NCBI GenBank assembly: GCA_964631835.1
Contig: CAZWAD010000001.1
Coordinates: forward strand, 434,001 to 498,000
Source of the DNA: Bog-950 sp964631835
GTDB lineage: Bacteria; Bacteroidota; Bacteroidia; Chitinophagales; LD1
DNA length: 64,000 nucleotides
Direction: 5' to 3'
Part shown: one piece after another, positions 18,923 to 28,873 of the stretch
Layout: every line of letters begins with the position of its first letter
Numbering within the stretch: the first letter of the stretch is position 1
Program-made: the position numbers and the translations under genes
The notes under the pieces: model-generated
The model's input: the letters and a program-made list of their open reading frames with translations, nothing else
Databases searched by the model: none
What the model was told of the DNA's origin: nothing

Positions 18923-20251
18923 ATGAAAACGAAAAAATCTTTCATCGTTGTGGTGTTGCTGGCATTAATTTCGGGAACTACCATTGTATGGGCTGTTACC
19001 TACAAGTACAACTCCCGCACTGCCCCCAAACCTGTAGCAGCTGTTGCTGCTGTTGACTCGCCCGATGCCAAGGGCTGTGTATTCAAAACCGTTTTTGGCG
19101 AAGAACCCTCCGACTCCAATTTTATTTACAAAACACCTGAAAAAGTTGAGCGCTCTATTGACGAAGCCCTTGACTGGATGGCCAAAGCCCAAGCTGCCGA
19201 TGGAGGCTGGGGTGCCGGCACTCACGCACGTCAGGGTATAATGGATCCGCATGCAGTAAAGAGCGACCCGGCATCAACTGCCATGGTTTCTATGGCTTTG
19301 CTGCGCTGTAAGAACACACCCACGCATGGAAAATACTCGGCTAACCTCAACAAAGCCATCAACTTTCTTTTAATTGCTGTAGAAAATTCCGGCAACAACG
19401 AAAGAATTACTTCGCAAACCGGCACACAGCCGCAAATAAAACTCGGTAGCAACATTGATGTTATCCTCACTTCACAGTTTTTTACCAACCTACTCGATGA
19501 ACTCGGCAATAACCCGCAACTGAAAGAGCGTGTAAAAAAATGCAACCAGATTTGTGTATCGAAAATTCAAAACATTCACGAAGCCAACGGAAGCGTGAAA
19601 GGTTCCGGCTGGGCAGGTGTGCTACAATCGTCATTGGCTGCAAATGCTTTGGAAACGGCAAAAGAAAACGGCATTGCAGTTGATTCGGTAGTTCTCGAAA
19701 AAGCCAAAGACTTTCAGAAAGGAAACTACGATACCAAAAGCGGAAATGTAAAAACCGATATGGGAGCGGGAGTAATGTTGTATTCGGTTTCCGGTTCAAG
19801 CCGAGCCAGCGCTAAAGAAGCGAAGTTTGCCAAGGAGAGAATTGATGTAGCCAAAAAAGAAGGCAAGCTAGCGCAAGGCGAAAAAGTAACCACCGACAAT
19901 TTAAAGAGGATTGGTTTTTCGGACGGTGATGCTAACAAGTACAACGCAGCGTATGAAATAAACGAAGCATCGAAAACGCGGGCACAGCAAAACGATGTAA
20001 TGGATGGTTTCGGCAGCAACGGTGGCGAGGAATTCCTGAGTTACCTGCAAACCGGTGAAGGAATGATTGTAAGTAAAGACACCGAGTGGAAAAAGTGGTA
20101 CGACAACATCAGTGGAAGATTGCTGAAGATTCAGAACAATGACGGAAGCTGGAACGGTCATCACTGCATCACCAGCCCGGTGTTCTGCACGGCTACTTGC
20201 CTGCTCATCCTTTCAGTGAATAATGATATTGAGAGTTTGTTGCAGTTGTAA
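18923..20251 (+). CDS. secreted prenyltransferase/squalene-cyclase-like toroid repeat protein
   Basis: A 442-residue protein with an N-terminal membrane anchor or signal (about residues 6-25). QW-type repeats of the alpha/alpha-toroid fold are visible at both ends: QAADGGW (90-96) and QNNDGSW (404-410). The last is followed by a cysteine-rich helix (Cys415, Cys422, Cys426, with His413-His414). The middle has long helices and a charged, lysine-rich stretch (about 285-330). The acidic DxDD motif of terpene cyclases is not seen, so catalysis is doubtful. The same toroid fold forms the thioester domain of alpha-2-macroglobulin and complement, and such a protein is encoded 3 kb downstream with PBP1C. 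A shared envelope role is inferred. Confidence 0.72.
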   Translation: MKTKKSFIVVVLLALISGTTIVWAVTYKYNSRTAPKPVAAVAAVDSPDAKGCVFKTVFGEEPSDSNFIYKTPEKVERSIDEALDWMAKAQAADGGWGAGTHARQGIMDPHAVKSDPASTAMVSMALLRCKNTPTHGKYSANLNKAINFLLIAVENSGNNERITSQTGTQPQIKLGSNIDVILTSQFFTNLLDELGNNPQLKERVKKCNQICVSKIQNIHEANGSVKGSGWAGVLQSSLAANALETAKENGIAVDSVVLEKAKDFQKGNYDTKSGNVKTDMGAGVMLYSVSGSSRASAKEAKFAKERIDVAKKEGKLAQGEKVTTDNLKRIGFSDGDANKYNAAYEINEASKTRAQQNDVMDGFGSNGGEEFLSYLQTGEGMIVSKDTEWKKWYDNISGRLLKIQNNDGSWNGHHCITSPVFCTATCLLILSVNNDIESLLQL

Positions 20252-20271
20252 GTAAGACTCAAACAACTTTC

Positions 20272-20303
20272 ATTGCCGCGGGCTTAAGCCCGCGGCAATT
20301 TTT
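20272..20303 (+). terminator. strong terminator, 28-bp perfect palindrome
   Basis: The bases at 20272-20299 form a perfect 28-bp palindrome (14-bp arms, ATTGCCGCGGGCTT and its complement) followed by a T-rich tract on the plus strand. It lies between the convergent stops of the toroid protein gene (20251) and pbpC (20307). Confidence 0.85.
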
Positions 20304-20306
20304 GTT

Positions 20307-22619
20307 TTACAAATTCACCCATTTCACTTTAATCCAAACATCGGAGTTTCGTCCTTTGTCATCGGTGCACGAAATTTTTATGCTGCCATCTTCGGGCGTA
20401 AAAAATTCTTTGCTGTGTGCATCGCATTGCTTGTAGAACTGGTTGTTTATATACCAGTAAACTGTTTTTACATCGCTCATTACATCGCAACTTAATTGCA
20501 AAGGCTGCGGTTCGTTTTTACTCAGCAAGTATTCCGTTCCGTTTTTGGGCGAGCGGATAGTGGGTCCGCCCTCGGTAAACACCTTATCACATTCAGAGTT
20601 GTGTGGAGGAATTTTTTCGTAAGCAATCCGATTATCCTCAAAATACGATTGCATTTCGGGAATAACTACTTTGTATAATTTCTTTTTATAACTGTTCTCC
20701 GGTAAACAGCTTTTGCAGTACGAAATTTTTTCATCGGCACTAATGGCAACCTCGCGCATGTTATCGCATTTGGTTGATGCTGAAACAAGCGGAATGAAAT
20801 AATCCATCACCGTATTCTTGCAAAAGTCTTCCGGTGTTTTACCGGTTTCAGAACATACAAGACGAATACCGCATTCTTTAGGCATGTTATACCACTCATT
20901 CGCGGAGTTATAGTCAATGGTGTTGAAAATTTTGAAAAGGAGCGGAGTGGCAATGTTGGCACCGCTCAGTTCCGGTACACCTTTGCCCGAAAAATTACCT
21001 ACCCAAACACCCACAGTGTAATTTTTGTTGTAGCCAATACTCCAGGCATCGCGCTTGCCGTAGCTGGTGCCGGTTTTCCAGGCAATGCGCGGTGTGTGGG
21101 CGCTTTGCTCCCAGTTGGTCGGTAAATCCGGTCGCGCAAGCCGCGAAAGAATTTCTGTCATCATAAAGTTGGCAGATGGAGAAAGTATTTCCACCGAATC
21201 GCGTTTCGGGTTCTGCTCTTGCGTAAAGTCAGGTTGTATATAAACACCCTTGTTCGCGAAAGCGGAATACAAACCGGTTATTTCTTCGAGCGTAACACCG
21301 CAGCCGCCAAGGATAAGCGAAAGACCGAGTTTTTTTTCATCGCGCTTTACTTGTTTAAAGTTGCAAGCAATCAACTTGGCAATCATTTTTTCAGTGCCCA
21401 ACTGGTTCAACGATTTCACCGAAGGAACATTCAACGAGTTTTCGAGCGCAAACTCTATCGTCACCTGCCCGTTGAATTTCGAATCAAAATTTTCGGGCTG
21501 ATAACCGTTGATGTTCAGCGGCACATCGGTAATTACAGTTTTAGGAGTAAGTAAACCATTATCGAAACACAAACCGTAAAGCAATGGCTTGAGCGCACTG
21601 CCCGGCTGGCGAATGGCATCGGCACCGTTCACCTGTCCTCCATCCACACTATTATTAAAATCAGCAGAGCCCACATAAGCAACCACCCGGTGCGTTCGGT
21701 TATCTATCATTTCAACGGCAGCGTTGTAAATACCAAGCGTATGAAGTGCGCTGATATAATCAGTCACCAGTTTTTCCGTTTTCAACTGCATTTGCATTTG
21801 CAGGTTGGTATGGATAATATCAGAATGTGTTGCTTTCTTCAGCTTTAAAGCAATATGTGGCGCTTGTTTAGGAGCTTCTGTTCTCTTCGCTGTTAATGGC
21901 TCATCAAGCGCATCAGCAATTTCCTTTTTGGAAAAGAGGTTGTCATCTGAAAATCGTTTCAGCCACTTATTTCGCTCTGAAGCAATTTTGTCGTTATTAA
22001 ATCCCAGGCGCAACGATGATGGGCGGTTGGGAATAATAGAAAGCGCAGTAACCTCCGCCAGTGAAAGATGATCGGGATTCTTTTTGAAGTAAAGAATGGA
22101 TGCGCTTTTGACGCCTTCAATGTTGCTTCCGTAAGGAACCAGGTTGAAGTAAAACTGAAGAATTTCATCTTTCGAATATTTCCACTCCAGTTGAAACGCG
22201 CGGAAAATTTCTTTCAGCTTGTTGAAGTAAGTACGGTCTTTAGGTTCAAGCATTCGAGCTACCTGCATGGTAATGGTGGAAGCACCCGAAGTTCTTCTTA
22301 GGCGAAGTGTATTCATTACCGCAGCCCGACTTAGCGCAAACGGATTTACTCCCGGATGGTAGTAAAAGTATTTGTCCTCTTTATAGAGTAACGACTTACG
22401 CAATGTAGGTGAAATTTCTTTCAACTCGGTTTTCATTCGCCATTTATGGTCGTGCGTTAGAAACGCATGGATTACTTCACCTTTACTGTCAAGCACAATG
22501 GTGCTGTATTCAATTTTTTCGGGAAGCGGATAAAAATGATTCAGTATAAGGAAGATGCAGAAGATGGTTGCAGTTGCAATCACAAACCATTTCAGAAAAC
22601 GGAACAATTTAGGTTTCAC
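20307..22619 (-). CDS. pbpC: penicillin-binding protein 1C
   Basis: A bifunctional peptidoglycan glycosyltransferase/transpeptidase of the inner membrane, 770 residues. It has an N-terminal anchor (about 10-30); a GT51 domain (about 60-240) with EDKYFYYHPGVNP (Glu81 catalytic) and GASTITMQVARM; a transpeptidase domain (about 300-600) with SALK (Ser341, Lys344), SLN and KTGTS; and a C-terminal PBP1C-specific domain (about 690-770) of beta-strands ending in KVKW. In E. coli, pbpC neighbours the alpha-2-macroglobulin gene yfhM. Here the two are divergent with a small lipoprotein gene between. Confidence 0.94.
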   Translation of the reverse strand: MKPKLFRFLKWFVIATATIFCIFLILNHFYPLPEKIEYSTIVLDSKGEVIHAFLTHDHKWRMKTELKEISPTLRKSLLYKEDKYFYYHPGVNPFALSRAAVMNTLRLRRTSGASTITMQVARMLEPKDRTYFNKLKEIFRAFQLEWKYSKDEILQFYFNLVPYGSNIEGVKSASILYFKKNPDHLSLAEVTALSIIPNRPSSLRLGFNNDKIASERNKWLKRFSDDNLFSKKEIADALDEPLTAKRTEAPKQAPHIALKLKKATHSDIIHTNLQMQMQLKTEKLVTDYISALHTLGIYNAAVEMIDNRTHRVVAYVGSADFNNSVDGGQVNGADAIRQPGSALKPLLYGLCFDNGLLTPKTVITDVPLNINGYQPENFDSKFNGQVTIEFALENSLNVPSVKSLNQLGTEKMIAKLIACNFKQVKRDEKKLGLSLILGGCGVTLEEITGLYSAFANKGVYIQPDFTQEQNPKRDSVEILSPSANFMMTEILSRLARPDLPTNWEQSAHTPRIAWKTGTSYGKRDAWSIGYNKNYTVGVWVGNFSGKGVPELSGANIATPLLFKIFNTIDYNSANEWYNMPKECGIRLVCSETGKTPEDFCKNTVMDYFIPLVSASTKCDNMREVAISADEKISYCKSCLPENSYKKKLYKVVIPEMQSYFEDNRIAYEKIPPHNSECDKVFTEGGPTIRSPKNGTEYLLSKNEPQPLQLSCDVMSDVKTVYWYINNQFYKQCDAHSKEFFTPEDGSIKISCTDDKGRNSDVWIKVKWVNL

Positions 22620-22725
22620 AGCGCGGATATAAATAAAACGGAAATGCTATTTCTTAGTATAAATAGTTGGGTGGAAAATTTTACACTGGTGTTTCCGACA
22701 AAAAACTTAGCTTAATATAGCTGTC

Positions 22726-23055
22726 ATGATACGGATTACTTCAACTTGTCTTTTAACGGCAGGTTTCTTTTTGATGTTAGCAGCATGCCGCAATAACAAC
22801 CTCGAAAAGTGCAAACAATACACCGGTAAATACAACGACCGCGGGCAAACACTTACCATTAAATATGAAAACAAAGAGTTCTTTCTTGAGGAAGAAGGTC
22901 AAAGATTTCCCTGTACCTGCACCGAAAAAGGTCAGCTTGAAGTAAAAGGCAGGGTTTCAGCAATAATCATTCTGAGCGACAGTGCGGGCAAAAAACGCTT
23001 TTGCTTCGAAGCCGACACCTTCCGGGAAGATTGCATTTATGCGATGGAAGAGTAG
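22726..23055 (+). CDS. small lipoprotein of unknown function
   Basis: A 109-residue protein with a lipoprotein signal peptide; the lipobox LAAC puts the lipidated cysteine at residue 21. The mature part is a compact, beta-rich domain with five further cysteines (in EKCKQY, PCTC, RFCFE and EDCIY), which could form disulfides in the periplasm. I do not recognise a family. It lies between divergent pbpC and the alpha-2-macroglobulin gene on the latter's strand, 170 bp upstream of it, so may be its partner. Confidence 0.7.
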   Translation: MIRITSTCLLTAGFFLMLAACRNNNLEKCKQYTGKYNDRGQTLTIKYENKEFFLEEEGQRFPCTCTEKGQLEVKGRVSAIIILSDSAGKKRFCFEADTFREDCIYAMEE

Positions 23056-23225
23056 GTTGCAAAATATTTTTCTCCATCCGCACAATAATTTACCCCGTAT
23101 TAGCGATAAATTAACATCGGAATACTAATTTCCGTTTCTATGTGCCTCTTCCTTCCTGCAGCCTCACCCCTAATACCACACCATTAACGATTTACGCCTT
23201 TACCTTTCACTAATAAACTTTTCGT

Positions 23226-26200
23226 ATGCGCATCAAAACCTCCCTCTCGCTTCTCGCGGCAGTTATGCTTTTGCTTTCTGCCTGCAACAAAAACAAAGTA
23301 AACCTGCTTGAAACCAACGCTAAAAATGAAGTGCCCTCGCTGGGCAACCTCACGTTTACGTTCGACAAAAACCTCGCGCCCGATTCGCTGCTGAACATCT
23401 GGGACACCACGGCTTATGTTATTTTCTCTCCGCCCATTCCCGGGCGTTTCCGCTGGAACAATGCTAACGAACTGGTGTTTTCGCCCGAAAGTGATTTGTC
23501 GCCCGCCACTTCGTTCCGTGCCGAAATAACGGACAAGATTCTCCGCTATACCAAAAAGTATTCTCTCGGCAAATGCGAAACCCTGAACTTCCATACGCCT
23601 TACCTGCAAGTGCTTTATGCCAACGGCTTATGGAATGTAAACGATGCCGATGCCGGTAATGCTTTCCCGCAGTTCGACTTATATTTCAACTACCGCGTAA
23701 ACCCCGACAAGGTAAAAGAACTGCTTTCGGTAACTCTCGATGGCACAAGAGCAAATGCGAGTATTCAGACCACTTCGGTTGATTCTAAAATTTCAGTAAC
23801 CCTTCTGGGCGTAAAACCTGAGGACAAAGACCTTAAAGCTGAAATTAAAATTGAAAAAGGGTTGCTGCCCGAATATGGAACAACTCCTACTGATAAAGCA
23901 ATTGAAACTTCCGTGCTCATCACTTCGCCTTTTAAAGTAATCGTGCAAAACACCGAAAACGAACATGACGGAACACAAGGCACCGTGAAAGTGTTCATGA
24001 GCCAAAGCCCGCTGGCGGATAACCTCAGCTCGTTTATCAGTTTCGAGCCTAAAGTAAAGTTCAAAGCCGAAGTGACCAGCGATGGAATGGTGATTACTTC
24101 CGAAGATTTTGAAGTGTCGAAAAGCTATGTTCTTTCCCTGAAGCAGGGTTTGAAAGGCAGAATTGGCGGAACATTAAAAGAAGACTACAACACCAACATC
24201 GGATTCGGAAGATTAGAACCAGAGATTTCGATTGTGAATCGCAAAGGCGCATACCTGAGTTTAAAAGGTGCAAAGAACATTGAGGTGAAGATTGCTTCGG
24301 TAAAGAAAGTAAAGGTGACCATTTCAAAAATTTACGAAAACAACATGCTCGCAGCCAAGCGTTACGGATATAATCCAAACACCTATAGCTACTATTCAGA
24401 AGATGAGGACTACGAAAGCGACTATGACTACGGCTATTACTACCGGGGCGATGGAGTTTTTGGCGATATCATTTACCAGAAAGAGATTGATACGAAGAAT
24501 CTTCCGCGTTATGGCAACAGCCGCCTGTTCAAGTTCAACATGGAAGACAAGCTGAAAAACTTCAAAGGAATATACCACATCCAGATTCAGAGCATGGATG
24601 ATTACTGGCGCAGAAGTGCCTGCTTCATTTCGCTGAGCGACATCGGCTTGATTGCCAAAGAAACCAGGGACAAGATTTTTGTATTCGCCAACTCCATTCA
24701 AACCACCGAATCGCTCACCGGTGTCAATGTTACCGTTATCGGCAACAACAATCAGGTGGTTGGCTCTGCATCTACCGATGGCAGCGGTGTGGCAGTCATT
24801 GACTTGAAAAAGAAAAACTTCTCCGGCTTCAAAGCCGCTATGCTCACCGCCCGCAATGGAAACGATTTCAACTATCTGCCGCTGAACATCACCCGCGTAG
24901 AAACTTCACGTTTCGATGTGGGAGGAAGAAGGCAGAACGTTACAGGTATTGATGCTTTTGTTTACTCGGAACGGGATATTTACCGTCCGGGTGAAAAAAT
25001 AAATTTCAGCGTCATTGCCCGAAACTGGAAATGGAAAACACCCGGTGAAATCCCCCTGAAGATGAAACTCATTCTGCCAAACGGCAAAGAGTTAAAGACG
25101 CTGAAGAAAACCCTGAACGAGGAAGGCTCGCTCGAAACACAGATTGAGCTTTCACCTTCGGCAGTTACCGGTAGCTACTCTTTTGAAGTGTACAGCTCCA
25201 ACGATGTCCTGCTCACTTCCAAAAGTGTGATGATTGAAGAGTTCATGCCTGACCGCATTAAAGTTTCCTCTAAGCTTGATAAGAAGTTTTTGAAAACCGG
25301 TGACACCACAACCCTTTCTATCAATGCCATGAACTTCTTTGGGCCTCCGGCTTCCGGAAGAAATTACGAAGTGGAAATACAGGTGAAGGAGAGGTACTTC
25401 TCGCCCGACAAATATTACAAATACAATTTCTCGCTGGCTAACAACCAAACCTATTACAACAACATTACACGCGAAGGAACGCTGGATGAAAACGGCAACG
25501 CCAGCGAAACCTATGTGGTCCCCGGTGAATACCTCAACCGCGGATTGATGCAGGCGGATTTCTATACCACGGTGTTTGATGAAACCGGACGACCGGTGAA
25601 CAAACACAGCGCCATTGACATTTACACCCAGGATGTTTTTTACGGTTTGGGATGGGATGGTTACTACTACTGTGCGCTGAACAAGCCGGTTAATTTTCCG
25701 CTGATTGCTTTAAATAAAGATGAGAAACCCGTGAGCGCTACTGCCCATGTGCAGGTGATTAAGCACGAATATCAAACGGTGCTCGCCAGAAGTTACGAGT
25801 ACTTTCGATATGAAAGCCAGCAGATAGATAGAACCATTATTGACAAAGAAGTAACTGTGAGCGGAGATAATACCGTATTTACCTTTGTTCCTCAAACTCC
25901 CGGTGAATATGAAATACGTGTAAGCAAACCCGGCACTAACGCGTTTGTGCGCGAACACTTTTACAGCTATGGCTATTGGGGAAGGACTTATGGCGGCAAC
26001 TTCGAGGTAAACAACGAGGGCAACATTGACATTGAAACCGATAAGAAAAGCTACACCACCGGTGAAACCGCCAAGGTGCTTTTCAAGGCTCCGTTCAACG
26101 GCAAGATGCTCGTGACTTTAGAAACTGACCGGGTGCTTGAGCACCAGTACGTGAACGTAGAGAACCGCGCTGCTTCGGTTACATTCAGTATTAAGCCCGA

Positions 26201-28640
26201 AAACTTACCCAACGCTTACATCACTGCCACGCTCATTAAGCCGCACGAAGAAAGCGACATGCCCCTGACCGTAGCTCATGGATTCAAATCAATTACAGTG
26301 GAAGAAAGCACACGGAAAATTCCGGTGCAGATTTTTGCAGAGAAGATTGTGCGCTCGCGCTCGCACCAGAAAGTGAAAGTGAAAGCTGCGCCTAATTGCA
26401 AGATTACTCTTGCTGCAGTTGACGAAGGCATTCTTCAAATCACCAACTACCAAACACCCGACCCGTACGATTTCTTTTATGCAAAGCGTGCACTCGAAGT
26501 AAATTCTTTCGACTTGTATCCGCTACTGTTTCCTGAACTGAAAGGAACCTTGTCATCGGTAGGGGGCGATGGCTTCGATTTGAGCAAACGCACCAATCCG
26601 CTTCAAAACAAACGCGTGAAATTAGTTTCATACTGGAGCGGTATTACCGATGCCAACGGAAACGGGGAGGCAAACTTTGAGTTTGACATTCCGCAGTTTA
26701 GCGGACAGCTGCGACTGATGGTAGTGGCTTACAAAGATGTTGCCTTTGGCAGCGGAGCCATGAACATGACGGTAGCCGACCCGGTGGTTATCAGTGCTGC
26801 TCTTCCGCGTTTTCTTTCTCCGAAAGATACCGTGATTATGCCGGTAACTATTTCGAACACCACAAAAAATTCAACCAACGCAACCGCTACGGTAAAACTC
26901 TCCGGTCCGCTGAAAATGGTGGGAAGCAACTCGCAATCGCTTACGCTGAAAGCCAATGCGGAGGGCAGAGCCGTGTTTCAGATTGTGGCGGAGCCGAAGG
27001 TGGATGTGGCAAAAGTTACCGTGGAGGTCAACGCGCTCAACGAAAAGTTTGTGGACGAAACCGACATCACGGTTCGTCCGCCTGCCTCGCTGCAAAAAAT
27101 AACCGATGCCGGTTCTATTGCAGCCGGGGGCTCAAAGACAGTGACATTCGCGCTGGATAAATTTATTCCCTCGAGTGCCGACTACCAGCTTGTTGTCAGC
27201 AAAAACCCGGCATTGGAAATTGCCGACCAAATGTACCAGCTCGTTACTTATCCGTACGGCTGCACCGAGCAAACCGTGAGTGCGGCTTTCCCGCAATTGT
27301 ATTTCGGTGATTTGGCAGATTTAATCCGCTTCGATAAAAACGCTAAGGCGAATGCCAACTACAATGTGCAGGAAGCTATCCGTAAAATAAAACAGCGGCA
27401 GTTGTATAATGGTGCCATTACGCTGTGGGATTACGAAGGCAGTGAAAACTGGTGGGCTACGGTTTATGCCGGACACTTTTTGCTCGAAGCCAAAAAAGCG
27501 GGCTTTGATGTGGACCAGAGTTTGCTCGACAACATTTATTCGTACCTCATCAGCAAATTGAGGAACCGCACCACCTATACCTACTACTACAACCGCACCA
27601 TGAAAAAGGAAATTGCTCCCAAGGAAGTGGCGTATGCCCTGTATGTGCTGGCGCTTGCCGGTAAGCCGCAGGTTTCAACCATGAATTACTACAAGGAAAA
27701 CACTGCCATGCTCGCGCTCGACAGCAAATACCTGCTGAGCGCTGCGTATGCTATTGCCGGTGACCGCGCCAAGTTCAGGGAGATGCTGCCCACGAGCTTC
27801 ACCGGTGAGGTGGCGGTGAAGGAAACCGGTGGCTGCTTTTACAGCGACCTGCGCGATGAAGGAATTGCACTCAATGCCATCCTCGAAGTGGACCCGAATA
27901 ACTCACAAGTGGGAATCATGGCTAAGCATGTAAGCGAAGAAGTGAAGAAACGCTACTACCTGAGTACTCAGGAGCGTGCATTTGCTTTCCTCGCGCTGGG
28001 TAAAATTGCGCGGGTAGCAAACAACACCAACATCAGCGCTTCCATAAAAGTGAATGGTAAAGAGATTGCGAAGAATGACGGCAGCACCTTAAGACTTACA
28101 TCCAAACAACTAAGTGGAAGCAGTGTAGATATTGTAACCACCGGTACCGGCAGGTTGTATTATTTCTGGCAAAGCGAGGGCATTACCAAAGACGGCTCGT
28201 TTAAAGAGGAGGACAGCTACCTCAAGGTTCGTAAGAAATTCTTCGACCGGTACGGAAGGCAGATAACTTCGAATAGCTTTAAGCAAAACGATTTGGTGGT
28301 GATTGCCCTTACGCTCGAAAGCAGTTACAGCCGCTACATTGACAATATTGTAATGACCGATATGCTGCCCGCTGGTTTCGAAATTGAAAACCCGCGCACA
28401 AAGGAAATACCCGGCATGAGCTGGATTAAAAACGAAAGCTATCCGCAATACCTCGATGTGCGTGACGACCGGGTAAACATGTTTGTAGGCGTAGGCAGCC
28501 ACCCGCAAACGTATTACTACGCTGTGCGCGCGGTATCACCGGGCAACTACATTATGGGACCGGTAATGGCAGACGCGATGTATAACGGTGAGTACCACTC
28601 GTACAACGGTGGCGGTGTGGTAAGGGTGAGTGAGAGGTAG
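23226..28640 (+). CDS. alpha-2-macroglobulin family lipoprotein
   Basis: A bacterial homologue of the protease-trapping alpha-2-macroglobulins, 1804 residues. The signal peptide ends in LLSAC (Cys20), so it is a lipoprotein. A series of macroglobulin beta domains follows; residues about 570-600 have the MG2 pattern DAFVYSERDIYRPGE. The alpha-2-macroglobulin domain lies around 1130-1200 (KLVSYWSGITDANG-x-G and SGQLRLMVVAYKD). The toroid thioester domain begins at about 1335 with YPYGCTEQTVS, where Cys1346 and Gln1349 are spaced as in a CxEQ thioester. A run of Tyr/Asp-rich residues (about 380-410) is unusual. Known members are thought to trap attacking proteases and act with PBP1C in wall repair. 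Confidence 0.93.
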   Translation: MRIKTSLSLLAAVMLLLSACNKNKVNLLETNAKNEVPSLGNLTFTFDKNLAPDSLLNIWDTTAYVIFSPPIPGRFRWNNANELVFSPESDLSPATSFRAEITDKILRYTKKYSLGKCETLNFHTPYLQVLYANGLWNVNDADAGNAFPQFDLYFNYRVNPDKVKELLSVTLDGTRANASIQTTSVDSKISVTLLGVKPEDKDLKAEIKIEKGLLPEYGTTPTDKAIETSVLITSPFKVIVQNTENEHDGTQGTVKVFMSQSPLADNLSSFISFEPKVKFKAEVTSDGMVITSEDFEVSKSYVLSLKQGLKGRIGGTLKEDYNTNIGFGRLEPEISIVNRKGAYLSLKGAKNIEVKIASVKKVKVTISKIYENNMLAAKRYGYNPNTYSYYSEDEDYESDYDYGYYYRGDGVFGDIIYQKEIDTKNLPRYGNSRLFKFNMEDKLKNFKGIYHIQIQSMDDYWRRSACFISLSDIGLIAKETRDKIFVFANSIQTTESLTGVNVTVIGNNNQVVGSASTDGSGVAVIDLKKKNFSGFKAAMLTARNGNDFNYLPLNITRVETSRFDVGGRRQNVTGIDAFVYSERDIYRPGEKINFSVIARNWKWKTPGEIPLKMKLILPNGKELKTLKKTLNEEGSLETQIELSPSAVTGSYSFEVYSSNDVLLTSKSVMIEEFMPDRIKVSSKLDKKFLKTGDTTTLSINAMNFFGPPASGRNYEVEIQVKERYFSPDKYYKYNFSLANNQTYYNNITREGTLDENGNASETYVVPGEYLNRGLMQADFYTTVFDETGRPVNKHSAIDIYTQDVFYGLGWDGYYYCALNKPVNFPLIALNKDEKPVSATAHVQVIKHEYQTVLARSYEYFRYESQQIDRTIIDKEVTVSGDNTVFTFVPQTPGEYEIRVSKPGTNAFVREHFYSYGYWGRTYGGNFEVNNEGNIDIETDKKSYTTGETAKVLFKAPFNGKMLVTLETDRVLEHQYVNVENRAASVTFSIKPENLPNAYITATLIKPHEESDMPLTVAHGFKSITVEESTRKIPVQIFAEKIVRSRSHQKVKVKAAPNCKITLAAVDEGILQITNYQTPDPYDFFYAKRALEVNSFDLYPLLFPELKGTLSSVGGDGFDLSKRTNPLQNKRVKLVSYWSGITDANGNGEANFEFDIPQFSGQLRLMVVAYKDVAFGSGAMNMTVADPVVISAALPRFLSPKDTVIMPVTISNTTKNSTNATATVKLSGPLKMVGSNSQSLTLKANAEGRAVFQIVAEPKVDVAKVTVEVNALNEKFVDETDITVRPPASLQKITDAGSIAAGGSKTVTFALDKFIPSSADYQLVVSKNPALEIADQMYQLVTYPYGCTEQTVSAAFPQLYFGDLADLIRFDKNAKANANYNVQEAIRKIKQRQLYNGAITLWDYEGSENWWATVYAGHFLLEAKKAGFDVDQSLLDNIYSYLISKLRNRTTYTYYYNRTMKKEIAPKEVAYALYVLALAGKPQVSTMNYYKENTAMLALDSKYLLSAAYAIAGDRAKFREMLPTSFTGEVAVKETGGCFYSDLRDEGIALNAILEVDPNNSQVGIMAKHVSEEVKKRYYLSTQERAFAFLALGKIARVANNTNISASIKVNGKEIAKNDGSTLRLTSKQLSGSSVDIVTTGTGRLYYFWQSEGITKDGSFKEEDSYLKVRKKFFDRYGRQITSNSFKQNDLVVIALTLESSYSRYIDNIVMTDMLPAGFEIENPRTKEIPGMSWIKNESYPQYLDVRDDRVNMFVGVGSHPQTYYYAVRAVSPGNYIMGPVMADAMYNGEYHSYNGGGVVRVSER

Positions 28641-28655
28641 TGAAAAGGCTTCTGA

Positions 28656-28693
28656 AAAGACTTCCGAAGTTTTTATAAACTTCGGAAGTCTTT
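28656..28693 (+). terminator. terminator after the alpha-2-macroglobulin gene
   Basis: A perfect 17-bp inverted repeat with a 4-nt loop (28656-28672 and 28677-28693) starts 15 bp after the stop codon. The T-run beyond it is short on the plus strand, with TTTT on the minus-strand side, so it may work in both directions. Confidence 0.7.
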
Positions 28694-28703
28694 AAGGGAG
28701 GAT

Positions 28704-28734
28704 AAAAAAAGTGGCCGACACCCCTGCCGGCCAC
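28704..28734 (-). terminator. intrinsic terminator, minus strand
   Basis: Stem GTGGCCG/CGGCCAC with a 10-nt loop, then seven T on the minus strand. It ends transcription coming from the gene at 28874 or from the candidate small RNA. Confidence 0.75.
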
Positions 28735-28806
28735 AAACCTCGGTGACCGGCTGCCACGACCAAGTCACCATACCTATGATAACACGTTACAAGTGTAAGA
28801 AATTTT
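28704..28806 (-). ncRNA. candidate small RNA or structured 3' region
   Basis: On the minus strand a GC-rich hairpin (7-bp perfect stem GTGGCCG/CGGCCAC, 28711-28734) is followed by seven T, a good intrinsic terminator. Upstream is another hairpin with the 6-bp perfect stem GGTGAC/GTCACC (28742-28747, 28764-28769). A possible promoter, TTG (28839-28841), 21 bp, TACTTTTA (28810-28817), would start a transcript of roughly 100 nt. There is no coding frame. Alternatively this is the 3' untranslated end of the minus-strand gene at 28874. I recognise no known RNA family. Confidence 0.35.
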
Positions 28807-28873
28807 TTTTAAAAGTAGGGTGTTTAGTTCCACAATGGCAAGCAATAGGAAACCCGGTTACGTACTTAAATGC

